From positions 11,662,834 through 11,726,833 of the forward strand of contig OX439000.1 in the NCBI GenBank assembly GCA_949316495.1: DNA of 64,000 bases. Reading direction: 5' to 3'. Shown piece by piece: positions 53,463 through 64,000 of this stretch. Below the pieces are notes generated by a model. The model did no database searches. It was not told the DNA's origin and saw only the letters and a list, made by a program, of their open reading frames with translations. A program made the position numbers and the translations under genes. Source of the stretch: Amphiduros pacificus. Its lineage: Eukaryota; Annelida; Polychaeta; Phyllodocida; Hesionidae. Each line of letters starts with the position of its first letter. Positions within the stretch are counted from its first letter, which is position 1.

Positions 53463-53467
53463 TATAA

Positions 53468-55640
53468 CAAAATCAAATGGACACGCATATTGAACAAATG
53501 ACTAAAGCGGCATGTTATCATTGAGCATATTTTACCAAAATATCTCTTTCCGTCTCCACTGCATATATGATGGAATGTTACAGAGCCAATGAACAGACAA
53601 AACACTTCAGGAGATGCCATCAAGTTCTTGTGTTGATTAGGTATTATCAGTGAATTGGACTTACTCAGCACATGCGTCTTATATTCTCTAAAATACCTAA
53701 ACAAGTCTCCTAGTTTAAATAAGAGAAAAAGACGTTTTAGAACCAAAAGTCTTTGATACTTTTTAAAGGTATTGCCTTAATACCTACCAAGGTTGAAGAT
53801 TAAGTTCCTACCAATATTCCTCTCTAAACCTAGCTCTTTGTCAACTTAAAGGCCACATGAGCCTTTATTGGTGAGATACACGCTGTCAAATTAAATATCC
53901 ATAAACAATCATCCTCAAGAAACCAATGCAATTATATCATCATATTCTTTTATTTTGCCAACTTTCCTTTCTGTACTCTGCATTACAAAGGTAGTATTCA
54001 ATTACTACCTCTGCAGTCATTGTTCTATATTTGATACCATTCTTAACTTGGAAGTATAAATACTTGCCTTGCTCACAAAAATATCATCAAATATGAATTG
54101 ACTAACATCAGGTTATAAACTGTAAACAGGTGTCTGACACATAAGCTGGCCAATCAGTACAACTGCCAGTACAAAACAAATCTATTTATATATTCTTTCA
54201 CCAATCAATGGACAGCCAGATGAATGCTGATGACTTGCGACCGATCCTGTGCGCAGCTTTATACCTTTGGAGGCAGGGGTTGACATGAGAGAGAAGCCCT
54301 GTTGTGGAGGGTACCCTTTCTGAAGTAATCGTTAGACATTTTTATTTTGTGTTTAAAATTTCGTGTTGGGTTTCCATAAATATAGTTTCCATTATCTGCA
54401 GACATAAATAAGACATGAGCTTGAGTACACCAACAGCATAGCTGTTCGTTAATTATGACGAGGAAAGTCAAATGACACATTTGCAGAATCAGGTTATACC
54501 ATGGGAGAAAGTGAAAAAAGCACCATCGGTGAGACCCCTCAGTGGGTAAAAATATTGAGAACATCCACATAGAGGGGAGAATTAGACTTTCTTATATGTA
54601 GATTTTCTTTATTCGTGTTGTTGAATTTGAAAAAAGAAGAGCTCCAAGACTGTATAGAGGGGAAGTTAACCATAACAACGGTTTAGCTTGCTATGCTTGA
54701 CCGATCTCCAAGTGAAACTCCGCCAACGTGCACAACACTGCAGAGAAACAAGGCAGAGATTTTTTTCTTTAATTCAGGATGAAAATAACATTTTAATGAT
54801 GTTCGTTTATGCTGAGCATTTTTTTCTTAATGATAGTCGACTTTAGCTTTCCAATTTTGTCATTTAGGAGAATGATTTACAAAACCTTCCTAAAATGGCT
54901 TAAATACAAACTACAGCATAAATGTTCTAATGGATTTGTTGATGTGAGATTCATACATAAGTGTTATCCACGACGAAGGATTCGAATCACTACTTAAAAA
55001 ACTTATATCTTAAGTTTAAGTATAGATATAAAAACACGTGCACCAAAGAAAAAGCTAATTGGTGGTTCAAATGACAACAAAAATAAATGCAAAGTACGCT
55101 TGTTGTGACAAATAATGGAATGTGTTTGGTCGTTAAGATATTACAAGAAACAGAAGTCCTGGGTGAATATCATTGATTTTTGCATATCAATCAAATATCG
55201 TGCAAAATATGATTCGTTTTCATCAATAGCATAACAAAGAACTAATCTGGAATTAAGTACAAGCACTTGATGATGGCGGAAGTAGCGTGGCGTTCAGACC
55301 TGGGTTCACACTCACTGACCGTGTCTGCTGAGAGAGTATTGATCAAATATGTAACCCCCATGGAGGGTACAGCTTCCAGCCGATTTGCACGCCTCACATA
55401 CACCACACACGTGGCCAGTTATTTAAAGCTTTTGGTGTCGAATCAACACTGACATAAGGTCAGCTCCATCTGAATGTATTTTTCGGTTCGTTTGATAGAA
55501 CCGAGACTTGCTTCAGCACATATTTTGACATAATGTTTATATTTCCTGATGTTTAAGGAGTGACATCCATCTTCCATGCTGATGCTTGACTTCTAAATGC
55601 TTACCACACCTGTAGGAATATCTGAATTATCTGTGAGATA
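53468..55640. other. Intergenic upstream of the GPI-anchored protein gene
   Basis: Only short frames without domain support on either strand. The promoter and 5' UTR of the downstream gene should be near the 3' end of this stretch, but no core element is clear. Confidence 0.45.
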
Positions 55641-58600
55641 ATGGAGAGGAGAAGCAGGCCATTTAATGCAGACTGCAGTATGGGCGTGTGCATTGTTCTC
55701 TGGTTGACCATCATTCACAGCATTACAGGTAAAAATTTCTTTTCATTTTTCAAGTAGTAAATACTATACATTAGTAAATACTAGATATTAGCTCACTGAT
55801 AAAACCGTACTGTAGTGCACAAAGTGGGTATGTATGCGTGTAGTGATATTTATAGATTGAACAAACATCAGAGTTCAGCACCTTTTCCCTTTTGGAGCAT
55901 TATATATTTATATTTGAAGTTAAGATATGTTGCATGGACAAGCTTTAAACCACAGAAAATAGAGCGGTTATGTGATTCATTATGTAATAGTGAACCGATT
56001 GTTGGCAATAATATATCAACGTACATAAATATAATGATTATAAATAAAAACCCCACTCGGCCAATCTCAGCCATTCATAAATCAGACGAGCTGCTACATC
56101 TTAACACTATTGAATAGTAGTTAATGTAATTCAGCATGAATACAATTTTTTTATTCATGAAGATCACATTCTCATCCATAAATCATTCATACCTGATTTT
56201 ATCTCCCTTTGGGTGGTGCTGAGATGGAAGAAACAGGAAGGGGTTTATTTCCAGGTGCTGGGTGAAACACGAAAATATGCTGCTTGCAACACGCAGGGAT
56301 ATTTCTCACATTCCACATTTTTTTCAACAAAAGCCTTATAAATCAATAGAATAAAGGTCAATGGCGATGATCTCACAAAGAGATCAATATCCAACATGCT
56401 ATGTGGTCAGGGCAATGAGAGCAGACCAGGTCAACAAGATAATCCAGTGGAATTTATATGAAAGGTCTATGCTACCTATAATGTTTTGGTGAAAATGCAT
56501 AATATAAAGTCACACTCAGTAAATCAAATTTACTGAAAGTTGAGAAAAAATGTAAACGATCTCCCTAAAAACCTTGTAGGAAGTTTATTACATTATTTCT
56601 TTATTCTGATTTCACATCCTCATAATATATCATATACACGGCATAAAAATGTCAACCCCTCTAGCTATGTTGAGAGCCTTTATTGTATTTGAATTTCTAT
56701 TTCAAGTTCATGAAAAATTTGTGAATTTTATGCTTGCAGCAGAATCCTTTGATGCAAACCATCAGTGTAAAATGAAAATCAAAGTTGTATACACTTCTAA
56801 CGGCTTGGGTCATAGCGCTATTAAGAGAATCAATAATAATTGGGTTACAAAAGATTATGAATTTATATATTGTCGGTATAAGGTACACAATTTTATTACA
56901 TATTATGAAAGCCATGCAAGAACCTCTCTGGATATGTCTATATATATATATATATATAGGAGGATGAAGGCTCGGACGGGTAAAACCTGTTTAATTTCAC
57001 ATACAACTTGACAAATACTCCTGATAAAGCTTTGGGAAGCAAGAATCCTGGGATAAGCAGGAAAAAGTGAATAAATGACAAATAATTTTAAGGGCGGATG
57101 ATTTTAAATAGTGAACAAAACACCTTCATCTCTTTCATGAAAAATAGAGGTATTTGAATATTTACCTTTACATACTGGTAGTACAGACAGACTCCTTATA
57201 TTTTACCCCATTTTTCATGCACAATATTCTATTATTGGTGTATCGCGTCCAACTTTTACTGCTTTGATATGCAATATTGACTGCATATATGACTGAAAAT
57301 ATAAGAGCATATTATTTCTTTTATAATTCAGTTATATATCATGTCATATTTTAAAGATTGAAATATTAATATCAACTCCTAAATCTATCATAATAATCAT
57401 GTATCCAAATAAAAAAGTAACCCAATAAAATGTAAATATGTATGTGCACATCAAATTAATATAGATTCATTGTTGGATAAGATATCAAATAGTGTTCTGG
57501 AATATAGTAGTAAAGGTTGGTGGTCAAGGATAACAGAATACGGAACATTGCACAATGTACAGCAGTTATGATATGTGATCTCTGAACCTCAACGTCAGGC
57601 GCCTGGGACATCTGTGAGGGTCATTAGTGCGGAAAGTCTCTTATAGATAGATATATATATATATATATATGAGGTCTTCTGCGGATATTCGCCTCAATGA
57701 CAACACGCCATTTTTTTTTCGGCTAAACTATACATGCATCCTCAAATATCATACATAGCTAGAATGATAGAAAATGGTCGAAAAGTGCATCTTGTGTCAG
57801 CAAGTATGACATATATTGTGTTTTTTCCCTTAAAGAGAAAAATACAAAAACACTTTCTTAATAGGTCAGATCAGAGAGGCCACAAGGGGACAGCACTTAT
57901 GTGACGATTCGCAAATTCTTCTGCTTGGGTTCAGAATAAGGGATAATTTATCCCGCAATATGTATATAAAAATATTAATGAAATAAGGTGGTAGATTTAA
58001 CGCGGTGATGGAGAGCATGGTTCGGGCGTTATTTGAATTGCATCACAAACATGTCCTCCTGATCGTGAAAGAATTCAAATGTAACATGATTGGGTTATGT
58101 ACTGCAGTAGTTGACTTTGAATCGATAAAAGATGACATGTTCCATGTGACTCAGCCCTTTTTATACAGTCACCGAGCCAAAACATTATAACGGTAGTGAC
58201 GGATATGAAGAGCATTTTTTTCACCTATCCATTAAATAAAAAAGTGCATACGTTTTAGCAGATGATCAAATATCAGACAAAAGTACTAATGGGTGTCTTG
58301 AACCAAGCAGTCCATAACATATTCTCTTCTTGATAGCCTGCTTTTATAACATCAGGGCTTTTTAAGCATAAAAGGTAGATAGCATATCACATGATATACA
58401 CTAATAACTAAACGATAACGTATTATTATAGTGCGGCGCGGAATTCTAGAACAGACTTTTTGTTTTTCTCATGATAGTGCCTTAATGCAAATGAGTGATT
58501 TGGCTTTGCCGATTCCATTTTAAACGATTCTACCATCACATGATTTGCCTTTCCCTGACCCCATTTAATTTGCTGCATTCTTGTTTCGCAGGCTCGTCGG

Positions 58601-61225
58601 TGCATTATTATGGCAATGATCTCTTAATGCGTGAAGATTACCTTGAGACAGGTGGAGAAAAGACGTTTGTTGACCATGATCTGGAACTTGGTGAGGGATA
58701 TGTCACTAAGTTTGCCTTTTACATTCACCAGTCTATACCAGACGGTTATCTTGATGGCTCTACTATAAAAATGCAGGTCTGGAGACCGGAAGGCGATGAC
58801 TCTACTCCAAAATACAAACTTCTAGTGGAAAAGCAGATTACTATTTTTCCAACTCATATCAACAATAACCGAACAGAGGTTTGATTTTTTCACCCATTCT
58901 GTATTTTACTGGTTTGTATTAAAAAGTGATACAAACGCACTATTTGATGAAAGAATCTTTAAACAAACGACGAAATTACTATACAACCCAGCAAACATAC
59001 CACGTGAAAATTACATGGACTTCTGGTTGAAATCTCAGAAGCTTGTGTGCAACCAGATATCCAAGAGGTTATAACTTGATTTTCAAGATGTGATTTTCTG
59101 GCCCACGGTTAATATATCACATCTTTTCCACCTGAATACTTTGACGTCATTTTGCTTTGAATATTCCACCAGTGAATCCAATCTTGGATTAATTATTCCA
59201 ATACCCCATCAAATCCACGTCTGAAATGCCATATTACTGAGGAATGGGTCCTTTGTAATTAAGTCATTTTTTCTGTAAAACCCAGAGCAATGGTGGTAAA
59301 ACAACAGTTTAAACTAGATTAAATAACATTGCTTTTGTTTTGAATTCACTTTCTGCAGCCATTCCTTGAAGAATCATAAGCTGTATGAAAATTGTTAAAG
59401 AATATTACAGAAGGCTTCATAAAGTATGAATTATTCGTAAAACGTTTCCAGAACCTAAATAAGTGTTCGCCTATTTTCGCCTTTACTCTACTCGAAGTTG
59501 CTGACCTGATTATTTACTTTGTATGTACAGGTTGTTTTGGAGGCAGAGGACCAGTTGAGCTCCTACATCCGAGCTTCAGATAAGTTGGGTTTCACTGGTG
59601 TCTCGGCAACGGTCCCCATATCGTTTCAATTCACACCAGGCCGCCATGTTTTCTTCAGGGCATCAACAGATGGGCATCCGCTTCTGGGACAATCTTATCA
59701 GTTTGAGAGATTATCATTTCCAGCCTTATTTTCTATGGGAATTTATCTCACGCCAGGTACGTCTACAAGACAGCATTTAAAAAGAGATAAGGTATTCTTC
59801 CATTTTAGATTTTAGAAAAAGTGCACTTTGTGTGAGATAGATTGCTTTATCTTATCACGATGACCATTACCGCGCCGACACCACTAAACATTTTCTTTTC
59901 AAAAACCAACCATATTATAATATCGGAATTTCATGGCAAGATAATATTCTCAATTTAAGCAGATAAACACTAATGATAAGAATATGAAGACAAGGTGTAG
60001 ACACGCATTTTGAGAGAAACATATCAATGATTTCAGATCCACCTAAAGTGATGGGGGAGTTGCTTATGTACGGTAATGAGGTAAAGTCATATGGTGGGAC
60101 CATGGCAGGCCAACGTGCATGGATCGATGATGTCATTAGAATTGAGAAAAATGGTACACTGCGGATGTTTGCATTTTATGCTGAGCCATATGAGGGGGAA
60201 CCGACCTTGAGGCTACAGATTTGGACGGTTACAAAGAATATGGGAGAATTTAATTTAAAATGGGAAATGCCTGTGGTGTTGTCTTCAGGAGAAGAACAGA
60301 TATACAGGGTAGGTTACCTTGTAACTATATTAATCATAATCCTTTGTACGTTTCTCTTCAGGACGGGTCAATTATGTAATTTAATATAAATATACTTTGT
60401 GTAACGCAAAGAGATGATATGGTGTTAATAATTGTGGTTGAGTACTTTTAAATGGTAAATGTACACATGAATTGATTATAAAATCAAATTGAATCTTCAA
60501 TTGTCTAACAATGTTTTCCACATACATATCCCTTCAAAGTATTTGTTGATTGTGTAGGTTTCCATACCAGAAACACAAGCCCCCTACGTGACAAGTGCTG
60601 ACCGCCTGGGCTGGACATTTGAGGGCAATACTGGACCTATATCGTCCACCTTTGATCACAACCATGGCACATATTTCATGCCAATAGACAATCAGGACCA
60701 CTTCCCTGAAGTGGGAAAACATAGCCAATTTATAGAAATCACCATGCCTAGAAAGTTTGCTGTGCAAATAGGCATAAAGGAAGGTAAAGTCTTGTCGAAT
60801 CTTCAATAATATTGATAATTCCATTGAAAAATGTATGTCTAAATTTGATGTCGAGAATATAGCATTGTGCACTAATACAATTTTATTTTCTTAATGTCGA
60901 ATGCAGGTGCAGGTCTTTCAGAGGATCCTCAGCCGACTGGTATGGTGTCCGCAATCCCAAATCCATCAGATCCACCCACTAGTTCAGCCCTCCACCTTCA
61001 TCATCACCGTAAATATCAATCTTTTGTACATCGCCTAACTTGTAATATTACATTGTGTTGATACATAAAAACTTGGTCACTTTGCTATGCTGCTTAAATT
61101 GTTATTTCATTTGAATTGTTTACTGTTACTGTTTCATCATGTCAATTGCTTTTATTGTAGATGATATACTGGGAATAATATCACTGATGTTATCAATATT
61201 CTACATTGGATTGCCTGAATGTTGA
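55641..61225 (+). CDS. Secreted, probably GPI-anchored protein with duplicated two-exon module (7 exons, 421 aa)
   Basis: Exons: 55641-55728, 58592-58878, 59531-59756, 60037-60308, 60558-60783, 60907-61008, 61161-61225. All are GT-AG and in phase (1266 bp). Residues 1-29 include a signal sequence (MGVCIVLWLTIIHSITG; a downstream ATG at residue 14 could also start it). Residues 30-200 (exons 2-3) and 201-366 (exons 4-5) are two copies of one module: intron phases repeat 1-0-1, exons 3 and 5 are both 226 bp, and YYGNDLL..TFVDHDLELG..TKFAFYI parallels MYGNEVK..AWIDDVIRIE..LRMFAFYA. A Pro/Ser-rich, His-rich linker (SSALHLHHH) leads to DILGIISLMLSIFYIGLPEC at the extreme C-terminus, typical of a GPI-attachment signal with no cytoplasmic tail. 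The beta-rich module is not one I recognise. Role unknown; cell-surface or coat protein inferred. Confidence 0.85.
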
Positions 61226-61760
61226 GAAAATCCTCTTTACGGTGTCTAGTATATGAACTGAAGTCAATATACCTGTGAATCCCAAAGCTATCTGTGATAT
61301 GTTAAAATAGGAACATTTAATTTATTTATAAACATTTTTCCTATGGATTTACAGATCAAACTATATCGAAAATGTATCAATCATTAAACAATTCGCTAGG
61401 TTTATCATAAAAAGTCATTTTCATATAATCTGTCAAGCGTATAGAACAGGAATCTTAATATATAGAAGGAGCACAGATTGATCATTGACAACCCAAACCT
61501 TTCTAAACGTTTGAGGAAGGTTGCTCAGTGGTTGACTCAATTCAGGTAGGATAAAAAGATGTCAGAATCATGTATAAATGTAATGGTTGATAGTGCATGT
61601 GTCTGGAATATTAACCTCATATTCTGATGAAAAAGCACGATCAGATAATAATGTGCAGTTATGAATGAACATTTGCATTAGAATATAACAATGAAGAGTT
61701 AAGACATCCAAATAGTTATATCTTTATATACACATCAGGTGCTTAACTTTATACATTTTT

Positions 61761-61766
61761 AATAAA
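61761..61766 (+). terminator. Candidate polyadenylation signal of the GPI-anchored protein gene
   Basis: AATAAA about 540 bases after the stop codon at 61225, just before the 41-bp minisatellite. Other A-rich hexamers are nearby, so this is only a candidate. Confidence 0.3.
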
Positions 61767-61790
61767 CAAGTAAATAAAAAATACTCTCAA

Positions 61791-62216
61791 CCTATTACAT
61801 GTTCCAGTTTCTGCAGCCTAAGTGGCGCGGCCCTATTACATGTATTAGCTTCTGCAGCCTAAGTGGCGCGGCCCTATTACATGTTCCAGTTTCTGCAGCC
61901 TAAGTGGCGCGGCCCTATTACATGTTCCAGTTTCTGCAGCCTAAGTGGCCTAAGTGGCGCGGCCCTATTACATGTATTAGCTTCTGCAGCCTAAGTGGCG
62001 TGGCCCTATTACATGTACCAGTTTCTGCAGCTGGAGTGGCGCGACCCTATCACATGTTCCAGTTTCTGCAGCCTAAGTGGCGCGGCCCTATTACATGTAT
62101 TAGCTTCTGCAGCCTAAGTGGCGCGGCCCTATTACATGTACCAGTTTCTGCAGTCTGAGTGGCGCGACCCTATTACATGTACTAGTTTCTGCAGTCTGAG
62201 TGGCGCGGCCCTAGTT
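61791..62216 (+). repeat. 41-bp GC-rich minisatellite, about 10 copies
   Basis: The unit CCTATTACATGTTCCAGTTT followed by CTGCAGCCTAAGTGGCGCGGC repeats with alternating variants (TTCCAGTTT or ATTAGCTT). One unit near 61940 has an extra CTAAGTGGC. It contains a PstI-like CTGCAG and a GGCGCGGCC core. No gene. Confidence 0.92.
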
Positions 62217-63494
62217 GCTTCTGCAGCCTGTGAGCGTGTGTCTGTCAACAAAAACATGGACATTGTGCTATATTTATTCAACTGTTTTATTTACTCAATA
62301 CTAAACCAGCCAGCAGTTGCTTCCCAACCTGGAAGCAGTGGTGGACCTGAATGAATATCAATGCAGTGCACATCTGGTTATTTATGAATAGTCGCCAATC
62401 CTGAACGCACCTTTTTATAAAGGACTGATCTGAGAGAGAAGTCATTCTATTGGGATACATACATTTTGACAATGAAACTTGTTTTATGAAGAAGTAATTC
62501 CATCTGACGTATTTGAATCTGAAACAGTGTATATATGGATCACCAACATTGTGCACAGAAACTCCGAAATGTTAGTTCCACTGGATATTTCATTATCTCA
62601 ATAACGACCGCATATATATTGTGATTTGGAACTTATACCTGGTACAAAAGTAATGAACATCGCATGCACCAAAATTAGCGTAATAGGCACACGGAAATAA
62701 AACCAACTTCTAACCTAATGTCACAAACATCATAAGCCTTATTAAAGCATTCATTAAACGAGGTTTTCAAGCACTTATTCCTTGTGTAATATCAATGTTT
62801 ACCCCAAACTTTGCGATCAAATGTTATTACCAATTACATTTCCAATACATAAATTTCTGTACCATGAAAGTGGATGAGTCTTCTGCTAAAATCCAAATCA
62901 TCCATTGGACACTATATCAACAACTTTGTTCAGCTGACCAGTGATCAAGTGCAATCACCTGCTTAGTAAGGTTTTGCTAACTATGGGGCACCTTCAGATT
63001 GGGGCAATGGAGTAATTTGGCTTACAGAGTCCTGTCCATTGGCACAGGCCTTACACCCTGACAGACCACAATAGATGTCACATGCTTGTATACATGTGGC
63101 CACCTGGTGGTCAAAAGAGTACAAACAGTATCTGGCACTTCCAGCAAAACACAATAACGGTTGGTGTATTTTGGTCGATTTTAGTGAGATAGCTTGCTTG
63201 TATCGTGGCCACATTTAATGTAAGCATACCCCAAACCTCAGTTGTAAAATTGCCTGCGACCACTTTGATTACATGAATGCTTTAATTGATTACAAATTCT
63301 TTATCTACACTATAGTGTGTTTCATTTGTGAAAGCAGTGTGTATATTTCCATCACAGGTCACGTTTGTCATGTGCAATGGGTCGTACATGAGAACAGTAT
63401 TATTCAATCCAATCTGTTGATGCCCGTAATGAATCTCCGCAGATAATAACAAACTGGTCATTATGCCATCAATTCTTGATTATGTCTCTTCATA
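62217..63494. other. Intergenic, nothing recognised
   Basis: The minus frame at 62981-63214 is Cys-rich but has no splice signals or recognisable domain. No repeats shared with the rest of the window were seen. Confidence 0.45.
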
Positions 63495-63830
63495 TGGTCT
63501 CCTCCCCATTAAGCAACCCCCATAAGGGCCTTATATAGGGTGAATTCTAGAATCTGATCAAACCATGCTTGGCCAAAGGGCTACAATTTTGTTATTTTGG
63601 CTTCATTTCCAGTGCCTTTTTGCCTCTCTTTCCTCTTAACCTTTGCAAGCAAGCTACTCTTTGTCGATCTGACCTGTGTCAAGGTCAAGGTTGTCTGAAG
63701 GTCACTGTGTGACCCTCAAGAAGGTAATTTGATATCAAAAATGGCAATTTTTATCGAGTGATGCCTCATAGTGTCTAAATCTGGTGTTAACTCATTTTTG
63801 AAAATCTAGTCCATCCGGACCCTTTTCGAC
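63495..63830 (+). repeat. Third copy of the dispersed repeat seen at 47415-48100
   Basis: It starts TATGGTCTCCTCCCCATTAA and runs through ACCATGCTTGGCC, GATCTGACCTGTGTCAAGG and GGTAATTTGATATCAAAAAT to TAACTCATTTTTGAAAATCT. It has no MITE, so it gives the empty-site sequence for the insertion at 47717-47829. Confidence 0.85.
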
Positions 63831-64000
63831 CCTTTTGTATATATATGTCTGAAGAAATAAGTCCCCTAAAAGTTAACTGGAACGGGAAATGTTTACCTAA
63901 GTACCTTGTGATATGTTGTTCAACCGAAAACATAAAACTGGGTTAAACATATTTTGTATTGCACCCTTTATGTCACCAGCCTATTTCTAATATATTTTTT

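Noticed and set aside
52889-53467. 192-codon frame of repeated YYKSLDIMAATSKLV-type units
   Set aside because: The unit length of 111 bp keeps one frame open automatically. No splice signals, domain or start context.
62981-63214. Minus-strand 77-codon frame with several cysteines (CIQACDIYCGLSGCKAC)
   Set aside because: No splice signals, signal peptide or known cysteine pattern.

Overview
This is a eukaryotic nuclear window, most likely from a marine invertebrate and plausibly a bivalve or other mollusc. The evidence is AT-rich sequence, many short exons with GT-AG introns, abundant short inverted-repeat elements, minisatellites and a tRNA-derived SINE, together with invertebrate-style modular genes (SUEL lectin/CUB-like receptor, CRAL-TRIO protein). 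No bacterial genes, CRISPR arrays, rRNA or genuine tRNA genes were seen, and no retrovirus-, LTR- or Polinton-like fossil was recognised. The taxon is inferred from gene and repeat style only.

I assembled five multi-exon genes by matching splice signals with reading-frame phase, plus one candidate first exon. From left to right: (1) 3252-3318 (-), a possible first exon of a J-domain (DnaJ) gene running out of the window. (2) 4970-15486 (-), a 910-aa type I membrane receptor: signal peptide, SUEL lectin, two CUB-like domains, a second SUEL lectin, a third CUB-like domain, a Thr/Asp/Gln repeat stalk, one membrane helix and a tyrosine-bearing tail. (3) 18188-22001 (-), a 225-aa unrecognised protein with an N-myristoylation signal. 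(4) 22177-40735 (+), a 16-exon, 711-aa protein combining a GNAT acetyltransferase-like domain with a C-terminal PARP-like domain. It lies head to head with gene 3 across a 175-bp putative bidirectional promoter holding a palindromic CRE. (5) 44948-49496 (-), a 321-aa CRAL-TRIO lipid-transfer protein. (6) 55641-61225 (+), a 421-aa secreted and probably GPI-anchored protein built from a duplicated two-exon module.

The most striking structure is a pair of large intronic minisatellites whose repeat units are copies of the neighbouring splice junction. In gene 2 a 4.5-kb array of about 32-34-bp units carries the 5' splice site and the last 13 exon bases of the stalk exon. In gene 4 a 4.1-kb array of about 53-bp units carries the 3' splice site plus the first 14 bases of the next exon, giving some 75-80 near-identical decoy acceptors; the true acceptor is the last unit.

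Between and within the genes lie many small elements: a 654-bp TIR element with a 6-bp target duplication, a young SINE with a 14-bp target duplication, a hAT-like MITE, ATAGGCC-ended MITEs, several foldback hairpins, and minisatellites of 109, 111, 41 and 15 bp.
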